Positions 23,923 to 33,199 of a stretch of 40,844 nt of DNA are shown piece by piece. The translations under genes were made by a program, and so were the position numbers. The first letter of the stretch is position 1, and each line of letters opens with the position of its first letter. The notes below the pieces were generated by a model, which was not told the DNA's origin, did not search any database, and saw only the letters and a program-made list of their open reading frames with translations. Source of the DNA: Ruminococcus sp. Lineage in GTDB: Bacteria > Bacillota > Clostridia > Oscillospirales > Ruminococcaceae. Location: assembly GCF_017650195.1 (NCBI RefSeq), contig NZ_JAGCFH010000102.1, forward strand, positions 1 to 40,844, in the 5' to 3' direction.

Positions 23923-24792
23923 ATGAAGGTCAGGGAGCTGATAAGATATACGGACAGGCTGCTGAAAGGCAGACGAACAAGGACTATGCTTATATGCATA
24001 CTTCCGGTGGCAGCGGAGCTGTTTTTTCGCTGTGCAGAAGCTACGGCATGCAGTCTGCTACTATATTTCGGGGATTCTGAGCCTATCAGCATATTCGGCA
24101 GTAGCGATCCCGTGAGACTTGCGGTAACGGCAGTAAGCACTGTAATGAGGTGGATCACAGCCGCCCCGCTGATGTATGCGGCGGTATACAGGCTTTACGG
24201 CATGACTGCGGAGCGCTCCGAAAAGCGCTGCCAGTCTTTTTCGCGGATACTGCTGAGAAAATGCACATTCAGGCGCAGTATATCTGCTGCCCTGTGGACG
24301 AGGACTGCTGGACTTCTTGCGCTTGTGCCGGCAGTATTCTTCGGAGTATCGACGTTTGGGCTGATACATGAAAAGATGTTTGCAGACGAATTCTTTGCTG
24401 CTGCGAACGCGGCCTTTCTCACGGTAGTATCGGTGGTTGTTTGGATGTCACTGAAATTGAGCTTTGCAGCGGTGCCTTACATTTTAGTGCATTGTCCCAA
24501 GCTCACTGCCTTTCACGCTATGCTGTACTCAGTAAGGCTCATGAGCGGACGGAAAAGAGTGCTTCTCAGGCTCATAATGGTTTATTTCCCCTATATGCTT
24601 ACAGTGGTGATGCTGCCTTATGCCGTTACAAAGCTCATGACCGCTTTTTCGCTGAGTATCGACATTTTTATCAAGGAGGACGAGTACCTTGAAACGAATA
24701 GAGCTGATGGTGAATACCGCAAAGCCCGTAACGCTGGAAAAATTTCTCACAGGAGAAAAAGGCGTATCAAGGCGATTGCTGACAAGGCTTAA
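23923..24792 (+). CDS. Polytopic membrane protein of unknown function
   Basis: A 289-residue protein with about five to six hydrophobic segments, including ICILPVAAELFF, AGLLALVPAVFFGVSTFGLI, FLTVVSVVVWMSLKLSFAAV and LLRLIMVYFPYMLTVVMLPY. The ends are basic, notably the tail GKISHRRKRRIKAIADKA. CGGAGG precedes the ATG. Its last 104 bases overlap the start of the pseudouridine synthase gene, so translation is coupled. I do not recognise a family with confidence. Confidence 0.7.
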   Translation: MKVRELIRYTDRLLKGRRTRTMLICILPVAAELFFRCAEATACSLLLYFGDSEPISIFGSSDPVRLAVTAVSTVMRWITAAPLMYAAVYRLYGMTAERSEKRCQSFSRILLRKCTFRRSISAALWTRTAGLLALVPAVFFGVSTFGLIHEKMFADEFFAAANAAFLTVVSVVVWMSLKLSFAAVPYILVHCPKLTAFHAMLYSVRLMSGRKRVLLRLIMVYFPYMLTVVMLPYAVTKLMTAFSLSIDIFIKEDEYLETNRADGEYRKARNAGKISHRRKRRIKAIADKA

Positions 24793-25546
24793 ACGCCGGT
24801 TTGGGGGCATAACCCGTAATGGTGAGACCATACGCAGTATAGACGAGGTACGGCAGGGAGACATTATAGTTCTCAGTCTCGCCGACGACAGCTTCCTTGA
24901 ACCCAACGGCAGACTGAACGTCCCAATAGCCTTTGAGAATGACAGCCTTGTGGTGTTCGACAAGCCCAACGGAATGCCTGTACACCCTTCCATACGTCAT
25001 CAGGGCGACACTCTCGGGAATTACTTCGCTTACCTTTATCCTGAGCTGACCTTCCGCTCGGTGAACAGGCTCGACCGGGACACATCGGGGCTGTGCGTCA
25101 TAGCCAAGGACGCTCTTGCGGCAAAGTTGCTGCAAGGGAGCTGCAAAAAGGTATACTATGCGGCTGTATACGGCACTATCCCTGAGAGCGGCACTATAGA
25201 CGCTCCCATAGCCCGTGAGAGGGAGTCTATAATACTCAGGTGCGTCCGTGAGGACGGACAGCGTGCGGTAACGCACTATAAGCGTCTGCAATGCAATGGG
25301 AGGTACTCTCTTGCGGAGATAGATCTCGAAACGGGACGTACTCACCAGATAAGGGTACATTTTGCTCATATCGGAGCTCCTCTCGCGGGGGATGATCTCT
25401 ACGGCGGACTTCGTGACGATATAAACAGACAGGCTCTTCACTGTGGCAGGATAACCTTCGATGATCCGATGACAGGAGAGAGCATAACAGTTTCCTCGGA
25501 AATACCAGAGGATATAAGATTGCTTTTCACACAGGAGGAAAAATAA
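24689..25546 (+). CDS. RluA-family RNA pseudouridine synthase
   Basis: Converts a uridine in rRNA or tRNA to pseudouridine. An S4-like N-terminal domain (about 10-70, VTLEKFLTGEKGVSRRLLTRLKR) precedes the catalytic domain. The catalytic Asp is D129 in VNRLDRDTSGL, and the RTHQIRVHFAHIG motif follows. I use the TTG at 24689, nine bases after AAGGAGG; the next ATG at 24707 would lack that spacing. The gene starts inside the membrane protein gene and its stop overlaps the luxS ATG by one base. The RNA target cannot be told from sequence. Confidence 0.93.
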   Translation: MKRIELMVNTAKPVTLEKFLTGEKGVSRRLLTRLKRRFGGITRNGETIRSIDEVRQGDIIVLSLADDSFLEPNGRLNVPIAFENDSLVVFDKPNGMPVHPSIRHQGDTLGNYFAYLYPELTFRSVNRLDRDTSGLCVIAKDALAAKLLQGSCKKVYYAAVYGTIPESGTIDAPIARERESIILRCVREDGQRAVTHYKRLQCNGRYSLAEIDLETGRTHQIRVHFAHIGAPLAGDDLYGGLRDDINRQALHCGRITFDDPMTGESITVSSEIPEDIRLLFTQEEK

Positions 25547-26019
25547 TGGAAAAGATAGCAAGTTTTCAGGTAGACCACACAAAATTCAGCGTGGGTATGT
25601 ACATATCACGCATAGATGATGATATAGTAACTTACGACGTCCGCATGGTAAAGCCTAACGGCGGCGTATACCTTGCGACTCCATCAATGCATACCATAGA
25701 GCATTTATTTGCGACCTATGCGAGGAATTCCGAGTTTGGAAAGAGTATAGTATACGTGGGACCTATGGGCTGTCGCACCGGCTTTTATCTCCTCACAAGG
25801 GGACTTTCTCATGAGAACGCAATAAAACTGGTGCGTGAAGCATATACATTCATCAGGGACTACGAGGGCGAGATACCCGGCTGTACAGAGGTTGAGTGCG
25901 GGAACTACCGCGAGCATGACCTTGCCTCCGCAAAGAAGGACGTAGTTCTGCTGCTTGATAAGCTTGAAGGGTATACAGTGGAAATGCTAGATTATTCATG
26001 GCATTTTGACAAAAACTAA
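25546..26019 (+). CDS. luxS: S-ribosylhomocysteine lyase LuxS
   Basis: Splits S-ribosylhomocysteine into homocysteine and DPD, the precursor of autoinducer 2, within the activated methyl cycle. The metal ligands are seen in HTIEH (H49 and H53) and CGNY (C118), and the catalytic cysteine is C76 in GPMGCRTGFYLL. At 157 residues it is full length. GGAGG precedes the ATG, which overlaps the stop of the pseudouridine synthase gene, so they are cotranscribed. No nucleosidase (mtn/pfs) gene is in the window. Confidence 0.97.
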   Translation: MEKIASFQVDHTKFSVGMYISRIDDDIVTYDVRMVKPNGGVYLATPSMHTIEHLFATYARNSEFGKSIVYVGPMGCRTGFYLLTRGLSHENAIKLVREAYTFIRDYEGEIPGCTEVECGNYREHDLASAKKDVVLLLDKLEGYTVEMLDYSWHFDKN

Positions 26020-26151
26020 TAGTCGATTTTGTGCATGATGATGAAATATCCCCTGAATAAGGAGATTTAGTGGATTATTACTTTTTATTGTCACAAAAAG
26101 TTGGTATAATTACTTTTGTGTGATATTATTACCGTGAAAGGAGGGTGCGCC

Positions 26152-27936
26152 ATGGCAGGAAAACGGCACGAATACAGCTATGTATATACGCCGCATGAAA
26201 AGAAGCCAGAGATACAGCAGGAAAACGTAAATACTGTAAATACCAGACATTCGGTCATATCAGATTTCTTCCCAGGCTTTGGAAGATTTGCCGTTGATCT
26301 AGTGAAATCGCTGTTCATGGGGATTTTTTATGCGCTTAAGTTTATAGGCTCCGAGCTGCTCAGTCTTGGCGCGTCTATACTAAAAGGGCTGATATGGCTT
26401 TTCATGGAACTTACATCTCCTGTACGGGAGCGTTTCAACCTTAACAAAGGACTGCAAAAGCAGGTGCGCAAGGCAAAGAAGTTGGGTGAGGAAGAGTACA
26501 AAAAGGCTCTTTTCCATTTCTGGTGCTCTTACCTTTTCGGTGAGGACGGCGTTTTCTATACCGCCTTCAATTATATACTTCCTGTGCTGTCAATAGTTTT
26601 CCTTGTAGGCGTTGTACGTTACGGCTCGGGACTTGAATATGGCCTCAGCGTGGAATACAACGGCAGGGAGATAGGGGTAATAACTGCCGAAGCCGACTTC
26701 GAGGAAGCCGAGCGCGAGGCAAAGCAGAGGGTATCCTATATCGGCAATAATGAGAATATAGATCTTTCGGCAAATTATTCCATTAGGATAATCAATGAGA
26801 ACGACAAAGTGTTCAACGCCTCTCAGCTTGCGAACGAGATGCTTGCTGCCTCCGACCACGCTCTCACGGAAGCATACGGTATATATATAGATGGCAGCTT
26901 CATTGGAGCGATCAGAAATAAGGAAAAGGTGCAGGACGCTCTTAACGAGAGGATACTCAATTTCCGTGCTGACGGCGTTATAAAGGATGTTTCCTACAAG
27001 AGCGACGTGGAGTACAAGAAGGGAATGTACCTTGCAGAAAGCGTTCTATCCGAGGACAAGGCTATAGAGCTACTGACGTCATCAAAAGAGAAAAAATCGG
27101 TATACATCGCTCAGAGAGATGATACAGCCGTTACTATTGCTCAGAAGTTCAATATGGACCTCGGCAAGCTGGAGGAGATGAATCCGGATATCTTGGCTAA
27201 CTGCCGTAAGGGTATGCTGGTAAACGTCATAGAGACCGAAAGCTATCTGCCTATACAGTACGTCCGCGAGATATCTCCCGTCACTTTCATTGATTATGAG
27301 ACCATAGAGGTTGAGACCAGCTCGTTGAACGCTGGCACAAGAGGTGTTATCGCTAAGGGTAGACAGGGCGAGAAGGTGAGCAATATCGAGGTAACCTACG
27401 TGGATGGCAAGGAGTACTCCCGAAAAACCATAAGCACCAAGATCACAAGGCAACCTGTTGTGGAAAAGATAGGAATAGGTATATACGCTGCAAGACCTGA
27501 AAGTCCGAACACCATTCTCACCGGCTCTGGAGAGTTCGGATGGCCTGTTGACGGCGGCTACGTCAGTGATCCGTTTATAAGCGACAGAAACCATAAGGGT
27601 ATGGACATAGGCGCTTCTACCGGCACTGAGATATACGCGGCGGCTGACGGCGTGGTGGTATCTGCTGGCTGGAATTCTGGCGGCTACGGCTATTTTGTGC
27701 AACTCGGACACGTTGACGGCTATCAGACCGTATATGGACACATGAGCTCCGTACTCGTCGTCGAGGGACAGGAGGTCTCAAGAGGACAGCTAATAGGACT
27801 TGTAGGAAATACAGGTAATTCCTTTGGCTCGCACTGTCATTTCGAGGTGCGTCATAATGGAATATGTCTCGACCCTGCGCTCTTCATTAATACCGCAGAC
27901 AGCTTCAATGATGAAAGAGACAAGAAGAGTAGTTGA
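26152..27936 (+). CDS. Membrane-anchored M23 peptidase with LysM-like and G5 domains
   Basis: A 594-residue cell-wall protein. The N-terminal 135 residues are cytoplasmic or peripheral. A membrane segment lies at about 139-158 (FNYILPVLSIVFLVGVV). The outer part holds a LysM-like domain (about 317-360, YIAQRDDTAVTIAQKFNMDLGKLEEMNP), a G5 domain (about 370-440) and a C-terminal M23 domain from about 455. The zinc motifs HKGMDIG, YGHMS and GSHCHFEVR are intact, so it should be an active peptidoglycan endopeptidase. I start it at ATG 26152, six bases after AAAGGAGGG. An upstream TATAAT (26105-26110) has only a poor -35. Ends before the terminator at 27954. Confidence 0.93.
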   Translation: MAGKRHEYSYVYTPHEKKPEIQQENVNTVNTRHSVISDFFPGFGRFAVDLVKSLFMGIFYALKFIGSELLSLGASILKGLIWLFMELTSPVRERFNLNKGLQKQVRKAKKLGEEEYKKALFHFWCSYLFGEDGVFYTAFNYILPVLSIVFLVGVVRYGSGLEYGLSVEYNGREIGVITAEADFEEAEREAKQRVSYIGNNENIDLSANYSIRIINENDKVFNASQLANEMLAASDHALTEAYGIYIDGSFIGAIRNKEKVQDALNERILNFRADGVIKDVSYKSDVEYKKGMYLAESVLSEDKAIELLTSSKEKKSVYIAQRDDTAVTIAQKFNMDLGKLEEMNPDILANCRKGMLVNVIETESYLPIQYVREISPVTFIDYETIEVETSSLNAGTRGVIAKGRQGEKVSNIEVTYVDGKEYSRKTISTKITRQPVVEKIGIGIYAARPESPNTILTGSGEFGWPVDGGYVSDPFISDRNHKGMDIGASTGTEIYAAADGVVVSAGWNSGGYGYFVQLGHVDGYQTVYGHMSSVLVVEGQEVSRGQLIGLVGNTGNSFGSHCHFEVRHNGICLDPALFINTADSFNDERDKKSS

Positions 27937-27953
27937 CAGTAATATAAAAGCGT

Positions 27954-28002
27954 AAGCCGCAGTATCCAATTTTCAAAAGAATTGGGAGCACTGCGGCTTT
28001 TT
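27954..28002. terminator. Bidirectional terminator between the M23 gene and coaX
   Basis: AAGCCGCAGT (27954-27963) pairs with ACTGCGGCTT (27990-27999), with an inner CCAATT/AATTGG stem. T runs are on the plus side; on the minus strand the hairpin leads into TTACGCTTTTAT. It closes both convergent units. Confidence 0.88.
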
Positions 28003-28005
28003 GTT

Positions 28006-28776
28006 TTATTTCTTGTTCTTCCTGTAAATAATTGCAAGGCCCTTTATGAGTAGGTTGTTATCGAGAATTATCTCTCGCTTGCACAGAGGCACTACGAGCT
28101 CCGAGAGACCGCCTGTGGCTACAACGGTACACTTCTCACCCAACTCCTCCTCCATGCGGTCTATGATGCCGTCAAGAGCACTGGCGTTGGAGTAGAGGAT
28201 ACCGCTTTTCAGGCAGTCGATAGTGTTTGTACCGATAACATGAGGGGGCACCTCAAAATTTATCTTTGGTAGCTGAGCTGTCCTTGCGGTAAGAGCGTCA
28301 GCGGAGACCTTCATGCCTGTGAGTATTACGCCTCCGCGGTAGTTCTTCTTGCTGTCAACTACGGAAAGAGTTGTAGCAGTACCCATGTCTATTATGATGA
28401 GTGGAGCAGGATACTGATTTATCGCCGCAACGGCGTCCACAGCCTGATCGCTTCCTAGCTGTGCAGGGTTGTCTATGAGTATATTCAGACCGGTTTTTAC
28501 TCCTGGACCTGCCATCATGACCTCGACCTTGAACAGCTTTTTTATCGCTTCCTTTACAGTATTGGTCACTGACGGAACTACCGATGACATTATAGCGTCA
28601 TCTATGTCTGAGATATTGAAGCTGTTCATTTCGAGGATAGTCTTTATGAGTACAGCGTATTCTGCAGCTGTGGCATTATGGTCTGTGCTTATGCGTTCGA
28701 AGAGCACTACCTCGTCTTTGTCGTCAACGCAGCCGAAAACAATGTTTGTGTTACCGATATCTACTGCTAAAAGCAT
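28006..28776 (-). CDS. coaX: Type III pantothenate kinase
   Basis: First step of CoA synthesis: phosphorylates pantothenate, without feedback inhibition by CoA in this class. ASKHA-fold motifs are MLLAVDIGNTNIVFG at the start, GSDQAVDAVAA in the middle, then IIIDMGTATTLSVV and VVATGGLS. Normal length at 256 residues. AGGAGG precedes the ATG. It is the last gene of the nadA-hydE unit, 15 bases after the esterase gene. Confidence 0.97.
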   Translation of the reverse strand: MLLAVDIGNTNIVFGCVDDKDEVVLFERISTDHNATAAEYAVLIKTILEMNSFNISDIDDAIMSSVVPSVTNTVKEAIKKLFKVEVMMAGPGVKTGLNILIDNPAQLGSDQAVDAVAAINQYPAPLIIIDMGTATTLSVVDSKKNYRGGVILTGMKVSADALTARTAQLPKINFEVPPHVIGTNTIDCLKSGILYSNASALDGIIDRMEEELGEKCTVVATGGLSELVVPLCKREIILDNNLLIKGLAIIYRKNKK

Positions 28777-28791
28777 AATGATCCTCCTGTA

Positions 28792-30306
28792 TTATTTATC
28801 TGTGCGGAAGGGTGGCAGCGGCAGCTCGTTTATTCCGAAAAGTCCAACCTCCGCGTAATTTGTCCACTTAAAGCGAGCTGCGGCAGGAGACTTGACCTTG
28901 TCACTGCGGAGCTCTATATAGGGTATCCTTACCTTTGCCTCGGCAGGATAGTAAACACCGTCTGCGCCTGCTATCTCGAAGCCCTCGAGGCAGCGCTCGT
29001 CGGTACCGCAGAGCCCTCTTTCACAGTTGGTGAGGTATATTATCATGGTATTTCCCATGACCTCATAGCTTTCGTACATAGGTGGAAGGGTATCGCTGTC
29101 ACTGAGTATGCCGTACACCACGTTCATAGCCTGAAGATAGAGTCTGTGACCTATCTGAGACTTGTCTGTCGGGTGGATATTGTTGAATTCGCCACAGTCG
29201 AGAGCTACAGCAAGACCGGTATTCTTCACAGTGCGGAAGACATTCTCCTGCGCTTCTCTGATATAAGCCCAGCTCTTTGTATCGGGATCGGCTTCATATC
29301 TGAACATAGGTAGCTGCACAATCATGAAGGGCAGCTCTGCGTCGTGCCAGTCGTGCCTCCAGTTCTCTATCATAGCCTTGAGGAGAACTTCGTAGGTATG
29401 AGGACGGCAGTCGTCAGCCTCTCCTTGATACCACAGCACGCCTGCAAGAGTATAGGGCGCTATATGACTAAGCATAGTCCCGTACAGGCCGCCAGGACGC
29501 AGGGGGTTCTTTATATTCAGCGGACCTGGATAGGGATTATCGCCGCATTCAGCTATGACCTCGTTCCATTTTGCATTGGGGTGAGCGGCAACGTATTCCT
29601 CTGTGGCACTGTTCCATTTCAACTGCCTTTCCGAATATGCGTCATATTCAGCTATCATCTGTTCATCGGTCTTGCCTTCAATCTCGTTGTCGTAGTCGTC
29701 AAGGTAAGGTCGCAGGCGGTTGTCATAGCTGAGATACTCGCGGCTCATCCATGCAGAAGCTGGGGTGCCGCCCCAGTTGCAACCTATGATACCGACGGTA
29801 ACGCCAAGTCTGCGGCTGAGTTCCTTTGCAAAGTAGTATGCGGCTGCAGACCATGCACGGGAATTGTCGGGAGAGGGCAGCATCCAGCAGGACTTCTTCT
29901 CTAATGCGACTAGCTCCTCATTTGCCATTGAGCATTTGGGAGTATAATAGTATCTTATATTTTCGCCGCTGCAGCCTGCAAGAGCGGCAGCGCCCCTGCG
30001 GTCATAGCGGAGCTCGAACTCCATGTTGGACTGACCTCCGGCAAGCCACACCTCACCTATGGCAACGTTGTTGAATATCTTCTTTACTGCGCCGCAGGTC
30101 ACTGTAAGAGTGCATGAGCCCAGCTCTCTTCTCGGTGGAAGTACAGCCTCCCATTTCCCATCCTTTATTACAGCTCTTGCGGAGCTGTCAAGCTCGGGTA
30201 TGCTTACTGTTATAATCTTATCTCTGTTGGTGCAGGTGCCGAAAACACGTATCGGCTTATTGCGCTGAAGCACCATATTATCGCTGAAAACAGCTGCTAT
30301 CTTCAT
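28792..30306 (-). CDS. Sialate O-acetylesterase-like SGNH carbohydrate esterase
   Basis: A 504-residue enzyme of the SASA (DUF303) family that removes acetyl groups from sugars such as sialic acid or hemicellulose. The nucleophile is S93 in LAGGQSNMEFEL; other blocks are CNWGGTPASAWM, GVLWYQGEADD, and the Asp-His motif IHPTDKSQIGH. There is no signal peptide, so it acts in the cytoplasm, probably on imported acetylated oligosaccharides. AAAGGAG precedes the ATG. It lies 12 bases after the last U32-like gene and 15 bases before coaX, an unexpected neighbour among cofactor genes. Confidence 0.92.
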   Translation of the reverse strand: MKIAAVFSDNMVLQRNKPIRVFGTCTNRDKIITVSIPELDSSARAVIKDGKWEAVLPPRRELGSCTLTVTCGAVKKIFNNVAIGEVWLAGGQSNMEFELRYDRRGAAALAGCSGENIRYYYTPKCSMANEELVALEKKSCWMLPSPDNSRAWSAAAYYFAKELSRRLGVTVGIIGCNWGGTPASAWMSREYLSYDNRLRPYLDDYDNEIEGKTDEQMIAEYDAYSERQLKWNSATEEYVAAHPNAKWNEVIAECGDNPYPGPLNIKNPLRPGGLYGTMLSHIAPYTLAGVLWYQGEADDCRPHTYEVLLKAMIENWRHDWHDAELPFMIVQLPMFRYEADPDTKSWAYIREAQENVFRTVKNTGLAVALDCGEFNNIHPTDKSQIGHRLYLQAMNVVYGILSDSDTLPPMYESYEVMGNTMIIYLTNCERGLCGTDERCLEGFEIAGADGVYYPAEAKVRIPYIELRSDKVKSPAAARFKWTNYAEVGLFGINELPLPPFRTDK

Positions 30307-30318
30307 TTGCTATCTCCT

Positions 30319-31257
30319 TTATTCATTTACTGTGATCACGTCGTTTGCGTTGCAGAAGTCAATGAGAGTATAACGCGCCTTGTCTGCAAATTCCGGTTTA
30401 GCCATATAGTATACGTAAGTCTCTATAAGGTTGAACAACCATGCTGTCCTGCCCTCTATCTTAAACTGGTTAAAGCCCATAGGCAGATACTTGTCCCATA
30501 TATCACCTGGCTTTATGTTGGTGCTGAGTTCCCGGACGTCGAATATGTTCCTTGTGAAGAAGGGACAGTTCTGATTCTTTCCGTCTCCGAAAACTATCGG
30601 GTCGTAGGGTTTGTCCGGGTATTTCCTTATATGGTTGGCGTAATTTATCTGCTGCACTCCTACGTTGTAGTAATGCTGCGCTCTATCGGGACAGGCAGGG
30701 CGACAGTTAGAGTTCACGAGAAACTCGCACTTGTCTTTGTGAGGAAGCTTTTCGAGTATATCGAACTTATTGTTCAGGTCGTAGTCCACCACTACTATGC
30801 TGTAGTCCTTTTCAAGCTCTGCAGAGAGCCTTTCGGCGTCGTCGAGGCGCTTGCAGGTAGAGCTGGTTAGCTTGAAGCCTGGATAGTTGCTGCGGATATA
30901 GTCCTCAAGAAGGGGCGATACCACTATTACCTCGTTGAGCCCGTTATTTGCAAGGCTGAGCACCATATTGCAGAACTTGTCGTTCAGGTGCTTCTTTTCG
31001 AGAGCCGGATTGGTGAAAGTGAATCTTACGGGTATGCCCTTGTCATTGAAGGCTTTTAGCACCATTTTCACATAATGCTTGTCGCAGAGACCCTCCTGAG
31101 TACGTCCGCCGTTCCATATGGACTGAGGGAAAGCGCCGTACACCGAGGCTATCTCGATATCGCGGAAGTACTGCGGGAATTGTTCAAGAACAGTTGCGAA
31201 TATCATATTGAACTTGAAATGGGTGTAAATACCCGGCAGGTGAAATCTTGCTTTCAT
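30319..31257 (-). CDS. U32-like Fe-S TIM-barrel protein, copy 1 of 4
   Basis: A 312-residue soluble protein, the fourth translated of four tandem paralogues. The pattern of repeated beta strands (VRFTFTNP, EVIVVSPLLEDYI, FKLTSSTCKRL, SIVVVDYDLNNKFDIL, CEFLVNSNC) and the late FKIEGRTA motif resembles the peptidase U32 family (UbiU/UbiV, TrhP, RlhA, YegQ). Cysteines shared by all four copies are C58, C96, C135, C185, C189 and C231. Four of these could bind a [4Fe-4S] cluster as in UbiU/UbiV. This copy groups with copy 4 (CPDRAQHYYNVGVQQI, KYPDKP). Its ribosome site, AAGGGG, is weaker than in the other copies. Assignment to U32 is inference; function unknown. Confidence 0.7.
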   Translation of the reverse strand: MKARFHLPGIYTHFKFNMIFATVLEQFPQYFRDIEIASVYGAFPQSIWNGGRTQEGLCDKHYVKMVLKAFNDKGIPVRFTFTNPALEKKHLNDKFCNMVLSLANNGLNEVIVVSPLLEDYIRSNYPGFKLTSSTCKRLDDAERLSAELEKDYSIVVVDYDLNNKFDILEKLPHKDKCEFLVNSNCRPACPDRAQHYYNVGVQQINYANHIRKYPDKPYDPIVFGDGKNQNCPFFTRNIFDVRELSTNIKPGDIWDKYLPMGFNQFKIEGRTAWLFNLIETYVYYMAKPEFADKARYTLIDFCNANDVITVNE

Positions 31258-31268
31258 GTCGGTACCCC

Positions 31269-32225
31269 TTACTTATCCACTCTTATTATGCCGTTGCGTT
31301 CGAGATTGAACAGGAGCATGAGCCTTGCCTCGTCACGGCATTCTGGCTTCGCCATATAGTAGAGATAATTCTCAGTGAGGAATATCCTTCCTGCTGTCCT
31401 GCCCTCTAGCTTGAACTGGCGGAATCCCATAGGCACGTACTTTTCCCATATATCGTCAGGACTTACATGGGTTGAGAGCTTTCTTATCTCATAGGCGTTT
31501 CTTTCGCGGCAGCTGCACTTTATAGCGTTCTCCTCGTTTATCTCGTAATAGTCATTGATATCGAAGGGCTCGGTTCTGCCACTCTTTACGTACTCGTTGT
31601 AAGCTATGGAGTATTCTCCTATAAGTCTGTAATGCTCCTTACGCATCTTACATTCTGCATTACAGAGGGTATTGCATAGTATCTCGCACCTTTCCCTGTC
31701 CTCTAGAGGTATCTTTTCGAGAAGGTCAAACTTGTTGTTCAGGTCGTAGTCGAGAACTACTATATTGTAGTCCTTTTTCAGCTCATTTATGGGACCGTCG
31801 ATAGTGTCGAGGCGTTTGCAGGTAGAGCTTGTCAGTTTATATTTCGGGTACTTGTCCCGGATATAGTCCTCCAGCAAGGAGGAATTCACTATTATCTCGT
31901 TGAGGTCATTGTAGGCAAGCTCCAGTATTCTGTTGCAGAACTCGTCATGGAGGAGCTCCTCTGTGATGCATGGATTGGTGAAGGTAAAGCGGACAGGTAT
32001 GCCAAGGTCGTTGAAGGTCTTTAGCACCTGTTTTACGTAGCTTTCGTCGCAGCGTCCTGTAACGCTCCTGCCGCCGTTCCATGCTGCAGGTGGGAATGTA
32101 CCGTAGAATGAAGCTATATCAACACCGTCCCGGAAGTAGTAGGGACAGTTTTTCATCATGTGTGCGAATATCAGATTGAAAGAGAAATTTCTCGTAAGAC
32201 CGGGAAGATGAAATTTAACGTTCAT
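31269..32225 (-). CDS. U32-like Fe-S TIM-barrel protein, copy 2 of 4
   Basis: A 318-residue paralogue. It shares WNGGR, FNDLGIPVRFTFTNP, LLEDYIR, YKLTSSTCKRL, YDLNNKFDLL, the THVSPDDIWEKYVPMGF block and QFKLEGRTA with the other copies. Cysteines are at 59, 97, 136, 184, 188, 192, 237 and 239. The CxC pair KCSCRER (237-239) and ECKMRKEHY put it with copy 3 rather than with 1 and 4. AAGGAGG precedes the ATG, and gaps to the neighbouring copies are 11 and 12 bases. Function unknown. Confidence 0.7.
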   Translation of the reverse strand: MNVKFHLPGLTRNFSFNLIFAHMMKNCPYYFRDGVDIASFYGTFPPAAWNGGRSVTGRCDESYVKQVLKTFNDLGIPVRFTFTNPCITEELLHDEFCNRILELAYNDLNEIIVNSSLLEDYIRDKYPKYKLTSSTCKRLDTIDGPINELKKDYNIVVLDYDLNNKFDLLEKIPLEDRERCEILCNTLCNAECKMRKEHYRLIGEYSIAYNEYVKSGRTEPFDINDYYEINEENAIKCSCRERNAYEIRKLSTHVSPDDIWEKYVPMGFRQFKLEGRTAGRIFLTENYLYYMAKPECRDEARLMLLFNLERNGIIRVDK

Positions 32226-32237
32226 GAAGCCGCCTCC

Positions 32238-33188
32238 TTATTCGTACTGTATTACTCCGTGGTAATCGAGGTTGTAGAAGAACATCATTCTTGCCTCGTC
32301 ACGGAATTCCGGCTTAGCCATATAATACATATAGTTGTCAATGAGGTAGAGATTGCCGGCTGTTCTTCCCTCTAGCTTGAACTGCTGAAAGCCCATTGGT
32401 ACGTACTTTTCCCAGATATAGTCAGGGGAGATATGTGTGCTGAGCTTCTTTATGTCATACAGCGTTCTCTCGCGGCAGCGGCAGTTTATCTGATTAATGT
32501 TATCATCAGTATAGTCGCTGATATTGAAAGGCTTGTCCGGGTGCTCTTTTAAGTGCTGGTTGTAGTATATCATCTGATGACCGATGAGGTCGTATTCTCG
32601 CTTGCGGTTTTTGCATTTCGGCTCGCAGCATGCGTTGGACAGGAATTCTATACGCGGCCTGTCTTCCATTGGTATCTGTTCGAGGAGGTCGAACTGATTG
32701 TTCAGGTCGTAGTCCATGACAACTATATGGTAGTCCTTTTTCAGCTCTCCGAGGAGCCCTTCAATGGTATCAAGTCTCTTGCAGGTTGAGCTGGTCAGCT
32801 TGTAGTTAGGGTAAGTTTTGCGGATATAGTCCTCCAAGAGAGGAGAATTGACAATTACCTCGTTGAGCCCATTGTCTGCAAGACGCATTACCATATTGCA
32901 GAAGGGATCATAGAGATGCTCCTCCTTAAGCACCGGATTGGTGAAGGTGAAACGTAGGGGTATACCTAGGTCGTTGAAGGACTTCAGGACGTGTTTTATA
33001 AAGTTCTCGTCGCACTGACCACCGATAGTCCTTCCACCGTTCCACATAGACGGCGGAAATACGCCGTAGAAGGAAGCTATCTCCACATCATCACGGAAAT
33101 AGTCGGGACGGCTTTTCAGCATATTTGCAAATACGAGGTTGAGCATATAGTGCTCGGCGAAATCCGGAAGATGAAATTTGATAGGCAT
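32238..33188 (-). CDS. U32-like Fe-S TIM-barrel protein, copy 3 of 4
   Basis: A 316-residue paralogue. I start it at ATG 33188 (MPIKFHLPDF), aligned with the other copies and preceded by AAGGAGG; the longer frame to 33269 only overlaps copy 4. Residues about 140-190 are nearly identical to copy 4 (KKDYHIVVMDYDLNN, QIPMEDRPRIEFLSNACCEP). The parts after that (KCKNRKREY, NCRCRER, and the YYMAKPEFRDEAR end) follow copy 2. This mixed pattern suggests gene conversion. Cysteines are at 59, 97, 136, 187, 188, 192, 236 and 238. Confidence 0.7.
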   Translation of the reverse strand: MPIKFHLPDFAEHYMLNLVFANMLKSRPDYFRDDVEIASFYGVFPPSMWNGGRTIGGQCDENFIKHVLKSFNDLGIPLRFTFTNPVLKEEHLYDPFCNMVMRLADNGLNEVIVNSPLLEDYIRKTYPNYKLTSSTCKRLDTIEGLLGELKKDYHIVVMDYDLNNQFDLLEQIPMEDRPRIEFLSNACCEPKCKNRKREYDLIGHQMIYYNQHLKEHPDKPFNISDYTDDNINQINCRCRERTLYDIKKLSTHISPDYIWEKYVPMGFQQFKLEGRTAGNLYLIDNYMYYMAKPEFRDEARMMFFYNLDYHGVIQYE

Positions 33189-33199
33189 GATATCCCTCC

